From assembly GCA_041672465.1 (NCBI GenBank), contig JBAYZO010000081.1:1-5395 (forward strand): DNA of 5,395 bases, in the 5' to 3' direction. The position numbers were made by a program, and so were the translations under genes. Shown here in pieces: positions 1 to 4,686 of this stretch. The DNA is from UBA1206 sp041672465 (GTDB taxonomy: Bacteria; Bacillota; Clostridia; Oscillospirales; CAG-382). The notes under the pieces were generated by a model. That model was not told the DNA's origin. It saw only the letters and a list, made by a program, of their open reading frames with translations, and ran no database searches. Positions within the stretch are counted from its first letter, which is position 1, and the number at the start of each line of letters is the position of its first letter.

Positions 1-82
1 CTGAAGAAGATTTTTTATATTTTATCCTCATGCTTTATTATACCCGCTTTTTGTTGTTCATTGTATAAAAAATCTTCTTCAG
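1..82. repeat. Perfect 19-bp inverted repeat at the window edge
   Basis: Bases 1-19 (CTGAAGAAGATTTTTTATA) are the exact reverse complement of bases 64-82, with 44 bases between them. Pairing stops on the inner side at 20/63. The outer side cannot be tested because the window ends. The repeat lies in and just after the 3' end of the first gene and contains its stop codon. As RNA it would form a long AU-rich stem, but no U-tract can be seen beyond it, so it is not called a terminator. It could be a real hairpin or a fold-back chimera at a contig end. Confidence 0.9.
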
Positions 83-386
83 TCCAGTCAGAAGGATAAG
101 CCCCGTAATCATCGCCATAATTTTCTTCTCCAGCTGCAACCCGTTTAAAATCACCAGCCTGCAAAACATCATAAAGAGCTTCCTCGACCATCAAGAAGCC
201 CTCTGACCTTAATTGCATTTCCAATATATCAATTTCCAAACCATCATTACGAAACATGGTTTGAGCGGATATAGGCAAAATACCAATTTCACCTTTCCAC
301 TGTTTCCACGGCTGGCACCTTATGCCGCTCTTAAGTATTCTGGTTCTAAGATTCAATATATTTATCCGGCAAAGGTGTTTGTTCAA
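15..386 (-). CDS. Hypothetical phage protein, C-terminus ends in an inverted repeat
   Basis: I do not recognise this 123-residue protein. It has a basic, Trp-containing N-terminus (CQPWKQWKGEIG at residues 24-35). The rest is acidic, with DGLEIDILEMQL around residue 48 and DDYGAYPSDWTEEDFLY around residues 92-108. The start is a TTG at 386, chosen because AAGGG lies 9 nt upstream, matching the SD type used across the window. TTG at 356 and ATG at 257 are alternatives with weaker or no SD. With the 386 start it overlaps the end of the ParB-like gene by 41 bp, so translational coupling is likely. The stop TAA and the DFLY codons fall in the two arms of a perfect 19-bp inverted repeat (1-19 and 64-82). 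The last 20-odd residues could therefore be altered if that repeat is an assembly or amplification artefact. The reading frame is fairly secure; the function is unknown. Confidence 0.65.
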   Translation of the reverse strand: MNKHLCRINILNLRTRILKSGIRCQPWKQWKGEIGILPISAQTMFRNDGLEIDILEMQLRSEGFLMVEEALYDVLQAGDFKRVAAGEENYGDDYGAYPSDWTEEDFLYNEQQKAGIIKHEDKI

Positions 387-729
387 ACCTTACGGCCCTT
401 ATACTTTTCAAGCCAAGAAACAGGGCCTTTGCTATGCGATGCCGACCGTCCATCACATACCCATCCTCATCAAGAATAATCGGATAATTTAAATCAGCAT
501 TATAAACCTGATGCATATGAGTCACGAACTTTAACATCGTATCAATATCAGGTTGCAAATTGTAAATATTCAAGCACTGCATCGGCATATCAAAAACAGG
601 CAAGTCTTTTGCCATTTCAATAAGCCGAGATACAAACCATACTCGATTTTCAAAACTAAACGTTTGATTGATAATTCCAGCAGAACTTTCAATCTTAATC
701 GGTTTGTAATTTTTTAAGTTCTCGATCAT
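346..729 (-). CDS. ParB-like (sulfiredoxin-fold) domain protein
   Basis: A 127-residue protein with the central ParB/Srx-type signature: a hydrophobic strand YPIILDEDGYVMDGRHRIAK (residues 82-101), then a helix ALFLGL and a strand KSIRAVRF. The DGRHR core at 94-98 matches the D-G-x-H-R box of ParB-like and Srx-like domains, which in different members bind or hydrolyse nucleotides or cut DNA. Which activity applies here cannot be told. The protein is much shorter than chromosomal ParB and lacks a visible HTH domain after the box, so a partition role is not supported. ATG at 729 is preferred because AAAGGG lies 6 nt upstream. A TTG at 759 in the same frame has no better SD. The start overlaps the 3' end of the SANT-like gene by 35 bp, and the 3' end overlaps the next gene. 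The domain call is good; the function is open. Confidence 0.8.
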   Translation of the reverse strand: MIENLKNYKPIKIESSAGIINQTFSFENRVWFVSRLIEMAKDLPVFDMPMQCLNIYNLQPDIDTMLKFVTHMHQVYNADLNYPIILDEDGYVMDGRHRIAKALFLGLKSIRAVRFEQTPLPDKYIES

Positions 730-898
730 AATTTGCCCTTTGTTGATATAAATAGTCAAGTCTTACGATGATTGCCTTTTTGCCCCTTTTATGTTTTGCC
801 GCCACATTACCAATCGTTCTATCCAACTGATTCAACAACTGCCTGTCTTCACGGGGACTCCATTTGTTGCCTTGATTTTGCATATCCGATTCCATCAT
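695..898 (-). CDS. Small SANT/Myb-like helix-turn-helix protein
   Basis: A 67-residue protein dominated by a pattern seen in SANT/Myb-like and related HTH proteins. W13-S-P-R-E-D begins helix 1 with LLNQL. GNVAAKHKRGKKAIIVRLDYL (residues 30-50) follows, where the A-x-K-H-x-R...AI-x-R-L pattern is the usual recognition helix. A basic tail (YDRELKKLQTD) closes the protein. DNA binding, perhaps as a phage regulator, is inferred. The frame is open to an ATG at 916, but GGAAGGGG lies just upstream of the ATG ATG pair at 898/895, so a start at 898 (or 895) is chosen. Its last 35 bp overlap the start of the ParB-like gene, so the two are probably co-translated and may work together. About 100 bp separate it from the upstream gene, with no convincing promoter in that gap. 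Confidence 0.75.
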   Translation of the reverse strand: MMESDMQNQGNKWSPREDRQLLNQLDRTIGNVAAKHKRGKKAIIVRLDYLYQQRANYDRELKKLQTD

Positions 899-996
899 AA
901 ATACCCCTTCCCTCATAATAGTGTTTTATCACAATTGGCCTATTTTTCGACATAAAAATAACAATCGCTTTCTTTATCAACTACAAAACCAATTCT

Positions 997-1272
997 TTAT
1001 AACTTTATGGCCCTTTTCTTTTCCGGTATTTCAATAATTATTTCCAATGGATCATCAAACCATGAAATTTCAGGAAATAACGATTCAACACCACCGTTAA
1101 TATAAACGGGCAATAACGATTCAACACCACCGTTAATATAAACGGGCATCTGCTTCACATTACCATAATTCAACCATTCGCCGGCCCTTTCATTTCTCCA
1201 TGGTCGCTTTTTAAATAAATATTTTTCACCGTCCTTATCTGCCGCATAATATAATATTATTTGTTTAGACAT
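997..1272 (-). CDS. Hypothetical phage protein with a 12-residue tandem duplication
   Basis: A 91-residue protein of unknown function. The N-terminus is LYYAADKDGEKYLFKKRP (residues 7-24); the C-terminal part ends in SWFDDPLEIIIEIPEKK. This resembles small phage proteins in which a Trp-acidic-Pro stretch precedes a terminal beta strand, but I cannot name the family. Residues 43-54 (PVYINGGVESLL) are repeated at 55-66 (PVYINGGVESLF), encoded by a perfect 36-bp tandem duplication; without it the protein would be 79 residues. ATG 1272 is preceded by AAAAGGG at about 10 nt. It is the first gene after the promoter at 1355-1383, about 75 nt downstream of the predicted transcription start. Downstream of its TAA the frame stays open for another 18 codons to a TAG at 940-942. 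Confidence 0.75.
   Translation of the reverse strand: MSKQIILYYAADKDGEKYLFKKRPWRNERAGEWLNYGNVKQMPVYINGGVESLLPVYINGGVESLFPEISWFDDPLEIIIEIPEKKRAIKL
1076..1147. repeat. Perfect 36-bp tandem duplication, in frame
   Basis: Bases 1076-1111 are repeated without a mismatch at 1112-1147. The flanking bases differ (1075 a versus 1111 c; 1149 t versus 1113 a), so there are almost exactly two copies. The unit is 12 codons, so the surrounding gene stays in frame. Complete identity, including third codon positions, suggests a recent event. Confidence 0.97.
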
Positions 1273-1418
1273 ACAATTTCATCCCTTTTCTTTTTGGTGG
1301 CTTAGGATTTAAAATTAAACCGATAGGTTTTTATATTTAAACATTCTTAGAACTATTATACCGCAGTTTTATATTATGGTCTATTTTTATTATATAAATT
1401 CATTCTCATCACTTTGTG
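1273..1418 (-). promoter_or_regulatory. Leader region with small dyads
   Basis: This 146-bp non-coding stretch lies between the interrupted small gene and the 997-1272 gene. Besides the promoter listed separately it holds three short dyads. TTGTG-5 nt-CACAA lies at 1414-1428, upstream of the -35. TTCTTAGAA lies at about 1344-1352, at the expected transcription start. AAACC-GATA-GGTTT lies at 1317-1330 in the 5' untranslated region. Their positions would suit operators or a small leader hairpin, but each is short enough to arise by chance in AT-rich DNA. No tRNA or other RNA gene was seen. Confidence 0.3.
1355..1383 (-). promoter_or_regulatory. Sigma70-like promoter
   Basis: On the minus strand, TAGACC (1383-1378, four of six matches to TTGACA) is followed after exactly 17 nt by a perfect TATAAT (1360-1355). 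Transcription would begin near 1348, about 75 nt before the ATG at 1272, and would serve the 997-1272, 695-898, 346-729 and 15-386 genes. It lies in the longest clearly non-coding gap of the downstream half. This is a pattern match only; such matches occur by chance in AT-rich DNA. Confidence 0.5.
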
Positions 1419-1565
1419 TTATGCACAATGAACCGTCCTTACAACAATTACTTTTAAATATAGGGTTATATCATCAGTTACTACCAATACGCTTTATAAA
1501 CCTGTTACTTTTCCATCAACAATAACAAGCATTTTATCTATTGATATAACCACATATTTTATCAT
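1419..1565 (-). pseudogene. Small translationally coupled gene interrupted by an in-frame TAA
   Basis: An ATG at 1565 overlaps the TGA of the preceding gene (ATGA) and has AAGGAA about 8 nt upstream, so initiation is well supported. The frame reads 23 residues (start MIKYVVISIDKML, then VIVDGKVTGL) to a TAA at 1494-1496. It continues in the same frame for 24 more codons (SVLVVTDDITLYLKVIVV, then RTVHCA) to a second TAA at 1419-1421. The two halves read as one Val/Ile-rich, beta-strand-like protein of about 48 residues, similar in style to small phage proteins with an x-V-D-G-K-x-x-x-G-x-x-S-V pattern. A single substitution creating TAA (for example from a Lys, Gln or Glu codon) would explain it. 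The first 23 codons could still be translated as a short peptide. TAA clearly serves as a normal stop elsewhere in the window, so recoding is unlikely. Function unknown. Confidence 0.55.
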
Positions 1566-1921
1566 TCGTTCATTTCCTTCCAACCGCAAACCGGGCAGAA
1601 ACATTCAAAAGGTTCTTTGTTACTTTGCTTAATAATTCCTTTGCAACCATATCGACCACAAGGTTCGTATTTACTGAACCCCAAACGGCCTTCTTCATGA
1701 TAAATTTTTATACCAGCCTTACGTCGGCGTTCATCATAACTTAAACAAACATTATCCATTGCAAGTAAAGCGGCCTTACATTCATCAGAACACACACAAG
1801 GGTTTATCGGTTCTTCATTAAGACATTTGTAACCGGGATATTCATCCCCTTCATCTTCAAAGGGCATATATTCAGGCACATAATCAGGTATTGGTTTTCT
1901 GCAAATAAGACATCTCGTCAT
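1562..1921 (-). CDS. Cysteine-rich, probable two-site zinc-binding protein
   Basis: A 119-residue protein with 12 cysteines in two groups. The N-terminal set is C4-x2-C7 together with the CVCSDEC segment (C42, C44, C48), a C-S-x-x-C layout seen in treble-clef or zinc-finger-like phage and bacterial proteins. The C-terminal set pairs C88 and C93 (PCGRYGCKG) with C109-x2-C112 (CFCPVCGW), as in a zinc ribbon. An acidic linker (residues 21-38) follows the first CxxC. Zinc binding is inferred from the spacing; nucleic-acid binding or a structural role is possible. ATG 1921 is preceded by AAAAGGGG at 8 nt. The 18-nt gap to the upstream gene and the 4-bp ATGA overlap with the downstream interrupted gene indicate one transcript. 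Confidence 0.8.
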   Translation of the reverse strand: MTRCLICRKPIPDYVPEYMPFEDEGDEYPGYKCLNEEPINPCVCSDECKAALLAMDNVCLSYDERRRKAGIKIYHEEGRLGFSKYEPCGRYGCKGIIKQSNKEPFECFCPVCGWKEMNE

Positions 1922-1939
1922 TTTGTTTTCCCCTTTTTA

Positions 1940-2197
1940 TTAAAAAGTCCGAAACAACATCTTGGCAATTCTATGATTTTCAAGATTAGTTTTTGCGATA
2001 GATGCTGAATGCAAACGATACCACCCACCATCATTCATTTTAATTTCTTGCCGAACAACAAGAGTTTGAAATTTCAACCTGTAAAATTCCCCATTAATTT
2101 CTTTTTTCAAATTGCCCCACCGGTCAAGCGTCCAACCTTTTGTTTTTGCCATTTCTATAATTTGTTGAACTTTTTCTTCTCGTTTATTTTTTTTCAT
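1940..2197 (-). CDS. Small basic hypothetical protein
   Basis: An 85-residue protein I do not recognise. It begins with a Lys/Glu-rich helix (MKKNKREEKVQQIIEMAKTKG), then alternating polar and hydrophobic segments suggestive of beta strands (WGNLKKEINGEFYRLKFQTLVVRQEI, then a GGWYRLHS turn), and ends in a short helix (NHRIAKMLFRTF). No catalytic motif or cysteine is visible. ATG 2197 is supported by AAAAGGA about 7 nt upstream. It is the first gene after the terminator at 2295-2339, so it needs its own promoter or terminator read-through. It ends in two consecutive TAA stops, and the next gene's SD begins immediately afterwards. Confidence 0.7.
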   Translation of the reverse strand: MKKNKREEKVQQIIEMAKTKGWTLDRWGNLKKEINGEFYRLKFQTLVVRQEIKMNDGGWYRLHSASIAKTNLENHRIAKMLFRTF

Positions 2198-2294
2198 AAT
2201 AGTTTCCTTTTCTTTTTAATATGTAATGAGTGTTTCCTCTTGCACTTTAAATTCATGATAAACCAGTTTTTTAAAAAAGAAAAGGATTATTTTT
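2198..2294 (-). promoter_or_regulatory. AT-rich intergenic leader, possible weak promoter
   Basis: Because a terminator lies just upstream, a promoter for the 1940-2197 gene is expected here. The best -10 look-alike on the minus strand is TATCAT, ending near 2254, but it has no good -35 at 17 nt. The stretch holds a 12-bp palindrome TTTTTTAAAAAA (2267-2278) and, running into the terminator, a 9-bp dyad ATTATTTTT/AAAAATAAT with a 2-nt spacer (2286-2305). No clear promoter can be defined. Confidence 0.25.
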
Positions 2295-2339
2295 AAAAAA
2301 ATAATGCCGAGAACAGAGAATAACTCCGCTACCGGCATT
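2295..2339 (-). terminator. Rho-independent terminator
   Basis: On the minus strand AATGCCG (2339-2333) pairs with CGGCATT (2309-2303). The stem continues through six positions with G-U pairs and one mismatch, plus a GAG/CTC closing helix around the loop TTATT, giving about 16 base pairs. One A and then seven Ts (2301-2295) follow directly. It starts 10 nt after the stop of the 2350-2649 gene. On the plus strand no T-run follows the stem, so it acts in the minus direction only. It marks the end of the terminase-containing transcript. Confidence 0.85.
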
Positions 2340-2349
2340 CATGTTAACT

Positions 2350-2649
2350 TCAGGTTCCACGATAAGCAAGCCTTACAAGTTCAAGCGACATTTTCATGGT
2401 GACAAGCTGTATGTCTGCCGATAATATTGACGGTTCATCAAGGTTTGCAACGGCATAGTCCTTTAATTTTTCAAGCATCGATATTGATCTCAATAAAGTT
2501 TTAATTACCTTTTGCCTGTCATCAATGATAAGATTGCTTATCATCTTAGTGAAATCTGTTTTGTGGTGTTCCCCAAGGTTCAACCCGGCATCATGGGCAA
2601 CCCGATCACATATCTCCTGTGCAACCGCTTCAGGATTTGCAAACGCCAT
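2350..2649 (-). CDS. Helical hypothetical phage protein
   Basis: A 99-residue, predicted mostly helical protein with no known motif. Segments are FANPEAVAQEICDRVAHDAG (residues 3-22), DFTKMISNLIIDDRQKVIKTLL (32-53), SMLEKLKDYAVANL (57-70) and LVTMKMSLELVRLAY (82-96). There is no signal peptide or membrane segment. ATG 2649 follows the strongest SD in the window (GAGGAGG, about 10 nt upstream). That SD lies inside the last codons of the upstream membrane-protein gene, whose stop is 1 nt before this ATG, so the two are coupled. It is the last gene before the terminator. Confidence 0.75.
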   Translation of the reverse strand: MAFANPEAVAQEICDRVAHDAGLNLGEHHKTDFTKMISNLIIDDRQKVIKTLLRSISMLEKLKDYAVANLDEPSILSADIQLVTMKMSLELVRLAYRGT

Positions 2650-2650
2650 T

Positions 2651-2818
2651 TTATTTCATCCTCCTCAATAACCACAACTTCGTTTTAAGCGTCTTATTTT
2701 CCTTCTTTAGCTTTCTATTGCCATTCCCCGATACAACCATCGCACCCAGCGCAAACCCAAATGAAAAAAATAAAACCATTGCCAATATCATCGGGTCTAT
2801 ATATTGCAGTATCGTCAT
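2651..2818 (-). CDS. Small single-pass membrane protein with charged tail
   Basis: A 55-residue protein. MTILQYIDPM is followed by a membrane helix (residues about 10-30, ILAMVLFFSFGFALGAMVVS). The tail is strongly basic and helical (NRKLKKENKTLKTKLWLLRRMK), with leucine spacing that could form a coiled coil. An N-out, C-in orientation is suggested by the positive tail. ATG 2818 has AAAAGGAG 7 nt upstream, and that SD overlaps the stop of the 2823-3179 gene. Its own stop is 1 nt before the next ATG. One membrane helix plus a coiled-coil tail is common among phage inner-membrane and lysis accessory proteins, but no neighbour supports a lysis role. Function unknown. Confidence 0.75.
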   Translation of the reverse strand: MTILQYIDPMILAMVLFFSFGFALGAMVVSGNGNRKLKKENKTLKTKLWLLRRMK

Positions 2819-2822
2819 TGTG

Positions 2823-3179
2823 CTACTCCTTTTGTTGTTGCCAGTTTTCTCGACTGTTTACCCATGAAACCATTCCATGGGGAAACGGTCGAGACTCTTT
2901 CGATATCGGATACTTTTTCCTTACCCGCTTTGGTTGTAGCCCGGCAAACTTAACGGTTGAGCCCAACCTGAATCCACTTTGAACCACTCCATTTTCCTTT
3001 TCTGTAACAGGTAATTCCTCATCCGGGTATTCCTTGATGATATTATAAAGTTCCGGCATAATCGGATGATCCGGGGTTCTATTCAAAAATAATGCACAAC
3101 CGGGCGTATGGCATTCATCACCCTTGCCAGCCAAACAATCTTCACAAATAATTATCTCAATCTTTTTAAGCTTGCTCAT
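2823..3179 (-). CDS. Four-cysteine (CX2C-X7-CX4C) hypothetical phage protein
   Basis: A 118-residue protein. After a short basic strand, C12-E-D-C15, C23 and C28 form a compact probable metal site, followed by ALFLNRTPDHPI (residues 29-40). Similar small phage proteins carry a C-x2-C...C-x-x-P-x-C-A-L/F box followed by a Pro-rich segment, but I cannot name the family. The rest has an acidic middle (EYPDEELPVTEKE) and a basic segment (QPKRVRKKYPISKE). The frame is open upstream to 3230, but AAAAAGGGG is positioned for the ATG pair at 3182/3179. The second ATG gives 6-nt spacing and is preferred; the first would share one base with the upstream TGA (TGATG). Zinc binding is inferred, function unknown. 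Confidence 0.75.
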   Translation of the reverse strand: MSKLKKIEIIICEDCLAGKGDECHTPGCALFLNRTPDHPIMPELYNIIKEYPDEELPVTEKENGVVQSGFRLGSTVKFAGLQPKRVRKKYPISKESRPFPHGMVSWVNSRENWQQQKE

Positions 3180-3181
3180 CA

Positions 3182-3517
3182 TCAACCCCTTTTTGACTTT
3201 ATTTTCATAAGTCGGAACCTTGCCCCACAATCAACACACTTGCCAATTGTTGAACCACTCCGCGTCTGTTTCAACTTACCCTTGCACTGTAAACATTGTG
3301 CCTCATTAACTCGTTCAACCATGAATTTATTTATTGCCTGTTTATTATCTTTTCTTTGTGGCCCTATGCCAAGCGCCTTCATGGTTTGCTTGTATTCTTT
3401 TTCAATCCATTTACCATCTGGTTCATAATGCATGCCATCACCCATCATATCCCCAAGTTTAATAAGCTGGCTGTATAATCTGTCTTTTTGTTTTTCTGTC
3501 AGGATTGGTTTTGTCAT
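3182..3517 (-). CDS. Hypothetical phage protein with C-terminal zinc ribbon
   Basis: A 111-residue protein. The N-terminal half is helical with a distinctive LGDMMGDGMHYEPDGKWIEKEY segment (residues 21-42), split by a basic linker (QRKDNKQAINKF) from a C-terminal zinc ribbon. That ribbon is C75-x2-C78, then 15 residues including KLKQTRSGSTIGK, then C94-x2-C97 and a final strand ARFRLMK. Such a ribbon commonly binds nucleic acid or serves as a protein-interaction module. ATG 3517 overlaps the upstream TGA by 4 bp (ATGA). Only a weak GGGA lies upstream, so initiation probably depends on coupling. Its TGA abuts or overlaps the next start. Role unknown. Confidence 0.78.
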   Translation of the reverse strand: MTKPILTEKQKDRLYSQLIKLGDMMGDGMHYEPDGKWIEKEYKQTMKALGIGPQRKDNKQAINKFMVERVNEAQCLQCKGKLKQTRSGSTIGKCVDCGARFRLMKIKSKRG

Positions 3518-3735
3518 GATTGGTTTCCCGGTGTTTGTATTTTTTTTTGCTGGGGAAATTCCCGGTGCAGTGAATTGTAATCTTCCTTTTCATAATCTTC
3601 AATACGGTTTGTTGTTCGCCTTGCAAGCCGCCTTAACAACGATTTACTTTTTCCATGATAAGGATTGCAATCTTTAGAATGCACACCGCCCAAACTTACC
3701 CGCCTATCCAGTTCCCTTCTGAACATGTCTGCCAT
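3514..3735 (-). CDS. Small arginine-rich basic protein
   Basis: A 73-residue basic protein. Key segments are FRRELDRRVSLGG (residues 5-17), an HSKDCNPYHGKSKSLLRRLARR stretch (19-40), and a mixed-charge tail (NRIEDYEKEDYNSLHREF). The K-S-L-L-R-R-L-A-R-R helix suggests nucleic-acid or anionic-partner binding, but this is inference. ATG 3735 is preceded by AAAGGA about 10 nt upstream. The gene starts 19 bp after the small terminase stop and ends in an ATGA overlap with the zinc-ribbon gene. It occupies the position where a large terminase gene is usually found, but its size and sequence exclude that function. Confidence 0.72.
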   Translation of the reverse strand: MADMFRRELDRRVSLGGVHSKDCNPYHGKSKSLLRRLARRTTNRIEDYEKEDYNSLHREFPQQKKIQTPGNQS

Positions 3736-3754
3736 ATGATTATCATCCTTTATT

Positions 3755-4459
3755 TTATAAGGGTTTAGGCCCTATCGCCTTTATTGCCTGCTCCTTTGTT
3801 TGCATTTTATCATCCATTTCCATCAATGCATTTTTGATCTTTTTAGCTTCTTCAACCGGGTCTTTTTTCTTACTATTATCATCGTCAAAAAATAACCCGA
3901 GGTATTTACCTATCATGACGAGGGCGTCCATCTTATTATAGAATTTAAATTTCAATGATCCGCCACCGTCTGCCCTAATAGTTTGATTAATTTCGCTGAT
4001 TGCCCCGGCCTGTTGCCGTGTTAAAGCATCTGAACCTTTGTATGTTATGGTACCATTTGGTTCCCATTTTAATAAATCTTTAATGTTGCTGAATGCTATT
4101 GCCATTAATTCTTGAATAACTTGTTCCTGTGTTACATTAACCTTTGACTTTTCTAAAATTTCTTGCTGCCTTTCGTGAATCATTTGCTGAACATCTGGCT
4201 TTGCTAAAGCTTGTTGAGCGTTATGTGCGTCAGCTGCATAGTCACCCGGCCCAAACGCCCTTTGCCATGCTTTTACTGCATTATGATCCACCAAATATTG
4301 TTCAACAAATGGCCTTGCCTTAAAATATCTGCGGATTTTATTTCGTTTTTGTTTTGCGCCATTTACGCCGCCGGGTTTTCTGCCGGCTTTCTTTCTTGGC
4401 TTCTCTGGCACGCTCTCGTCAATATTTGTTTTATTTGGTTGTATGCGATTTATTTTCAT
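3755..4459 (-). CDS. terS: Terminase small subunit
   Basis: A 234-residue protein with the layout of the Terminase_2 family of small terminases, which recognise the phage packaging site and hand the DNA to the large-subunit ATPase/nuclease. A basic disordered N-terminus (KKAGRKPGG) precedes the N-terminal DNA-binding region: FVEQYLVDHNAVKAWQRAFG (residues 51-70), a Tyr-Ala-rich turn, then AQQALAKPDVQQMI (81-94). The central oligomerisation part has VTQEQVIQELMAIAFSNIKDLL (109-130). The family's closing motif KMDALVMIGKYLGLF is at 176-190, followed by an acidic/basic tail. The length suits the longer members. ATG 4459 is the first start in frame; no clear SD precedes it. The gene lies among small hypothetical genes, and no large terminase follows in the remaining 3.7 kb. 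Confidence 0.9.
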   Translation of the reverse strand: MKINRIQPNKTNIDESVPEKPRKKAGRKPGGVNGAKQKRNKIRRYFKARPFVEQYLVDHNAVKAWQRAFGPGDYAADAHNAQQALAKPDVQQMIHERQQEILEKSKVNVTQEQVIQELMAIAFSNIKDLLKWEPNGTITYKGSDALTRQQAGAISEINQTIRADGGGSLKFKFYNKMDALVMIGKYLGLFFDDDNSKKKDPVEEAKKIKNALMEMDDKMQTKEQAIKAIGPKPL

Positions 4460-4566
4460 AAATGCAAATTTAATACATTTTGGAACTTTTTAACAGATAT
4501 TTCTTAATTTTTAATGGTTTTTCATATCGCTTTAATAATGTTTTATCATCTTTTGGCAATATTTTG

Positions 4567-4674
4567 TTAAAATTCAATGGAAAATTTACGGCCGACTTGC
4601 ACTTGTTTCGATGCTTTTATTATTTTAACGTCACCGGTTTTGGCAAGCTCTATACCTTCAATTCTTAATTTCAT
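4567..4674 (-). CDS. 35-residue hypothetical protein
   Basis: A very short but well-signalled gene. ATG 4674 has AAAGGGG with ideal 7-nt spacing, and the SD begins right after the upstream TAA. The product starts MKLRIEGIELAKTGDVKI and continues IKASKQVQVGRKFSIEF. It is basic with alternating polar and hydrophobic residues, compatible with a small beta structure. No domain is recognised. The initiation signal and the coding-like composition support it; the shortness is the main doubt. Confidence 0.55.
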   Translation of the reverse strand: MKLRIEGIELAKTGDVKIIKASKQVQVGRKFSIEF

Positions 4675-4686
4675 ATCATCACCCCT

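Noticed and set aside
346..729. Chromosome or plasmid partition protein ParB
   Set aside because: Only the short DGRHR-type domain is present; no downstream HTH or dimerisation domain, no ParA partner and no parS-like repeats were seen.
1376..1525. A plus-strand frame of 49 codons in the 1273-1561 region
   Set aside because: It has no SD, lies opposite a better-supported minus-strand gene and promoter, and would be the only plus-strand gene in the window.
1419..1565. Alternative genetic code with TAA read as an amino acid
   Set aside because: Several genes end at TAA immediately before the next gene's SD and start (for example 1940, 4687, 5033 and 5270), so TAA works as a stop in this genome.
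2194..2256. A 20-codon minus-strand leader frame (MNLKCKRKHSLHIKKKRKLL) overlapping the 2197 start by 4 bp
   Set aside because: The ATGA overlap is suggestive, but there is no SD before its ATG and the Lys-rich reading is expected from A-rich DNA containing the next gene's SD.
2009..2296. Long Phe/Leu-rich plus-strand frames here and at 2619-2867, 4211-4507 and 4856-5275 that look like membrane proteins
   Set aside because: They are antisense shadows of lysine-rich minus-strand genes and lack SD sequences; the hydrophobicity comes from complementing AAA/GAA codons.
2651..2818. Holin or spanin assignment for the small membrane protein
   Set aside because: It has one membrane helix with a basic coiled-coil tail, but no lysin or second lysis gene is nearby, so the lysis role is unsupported.
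2983..3258. Shared 12-mer TTGAACCACTCC in the two neighbouring cysteine genes (about 2983 and 3247)
   Set aside because: The two copies are read in different frames and their flanks do not match, so a chance match is likely.
4470..4577. A 35-codon lysine-rich minus-strand frame (TTG start at 4577) between the 35-residue gene and terS
   Set aside because: It has a TTG start with no SD and a composition typical of translated AT-rich spacer, and it overlaps the better-supported gene. The 107-bp gap is best left without a gene; no good promoter was seen in it either.
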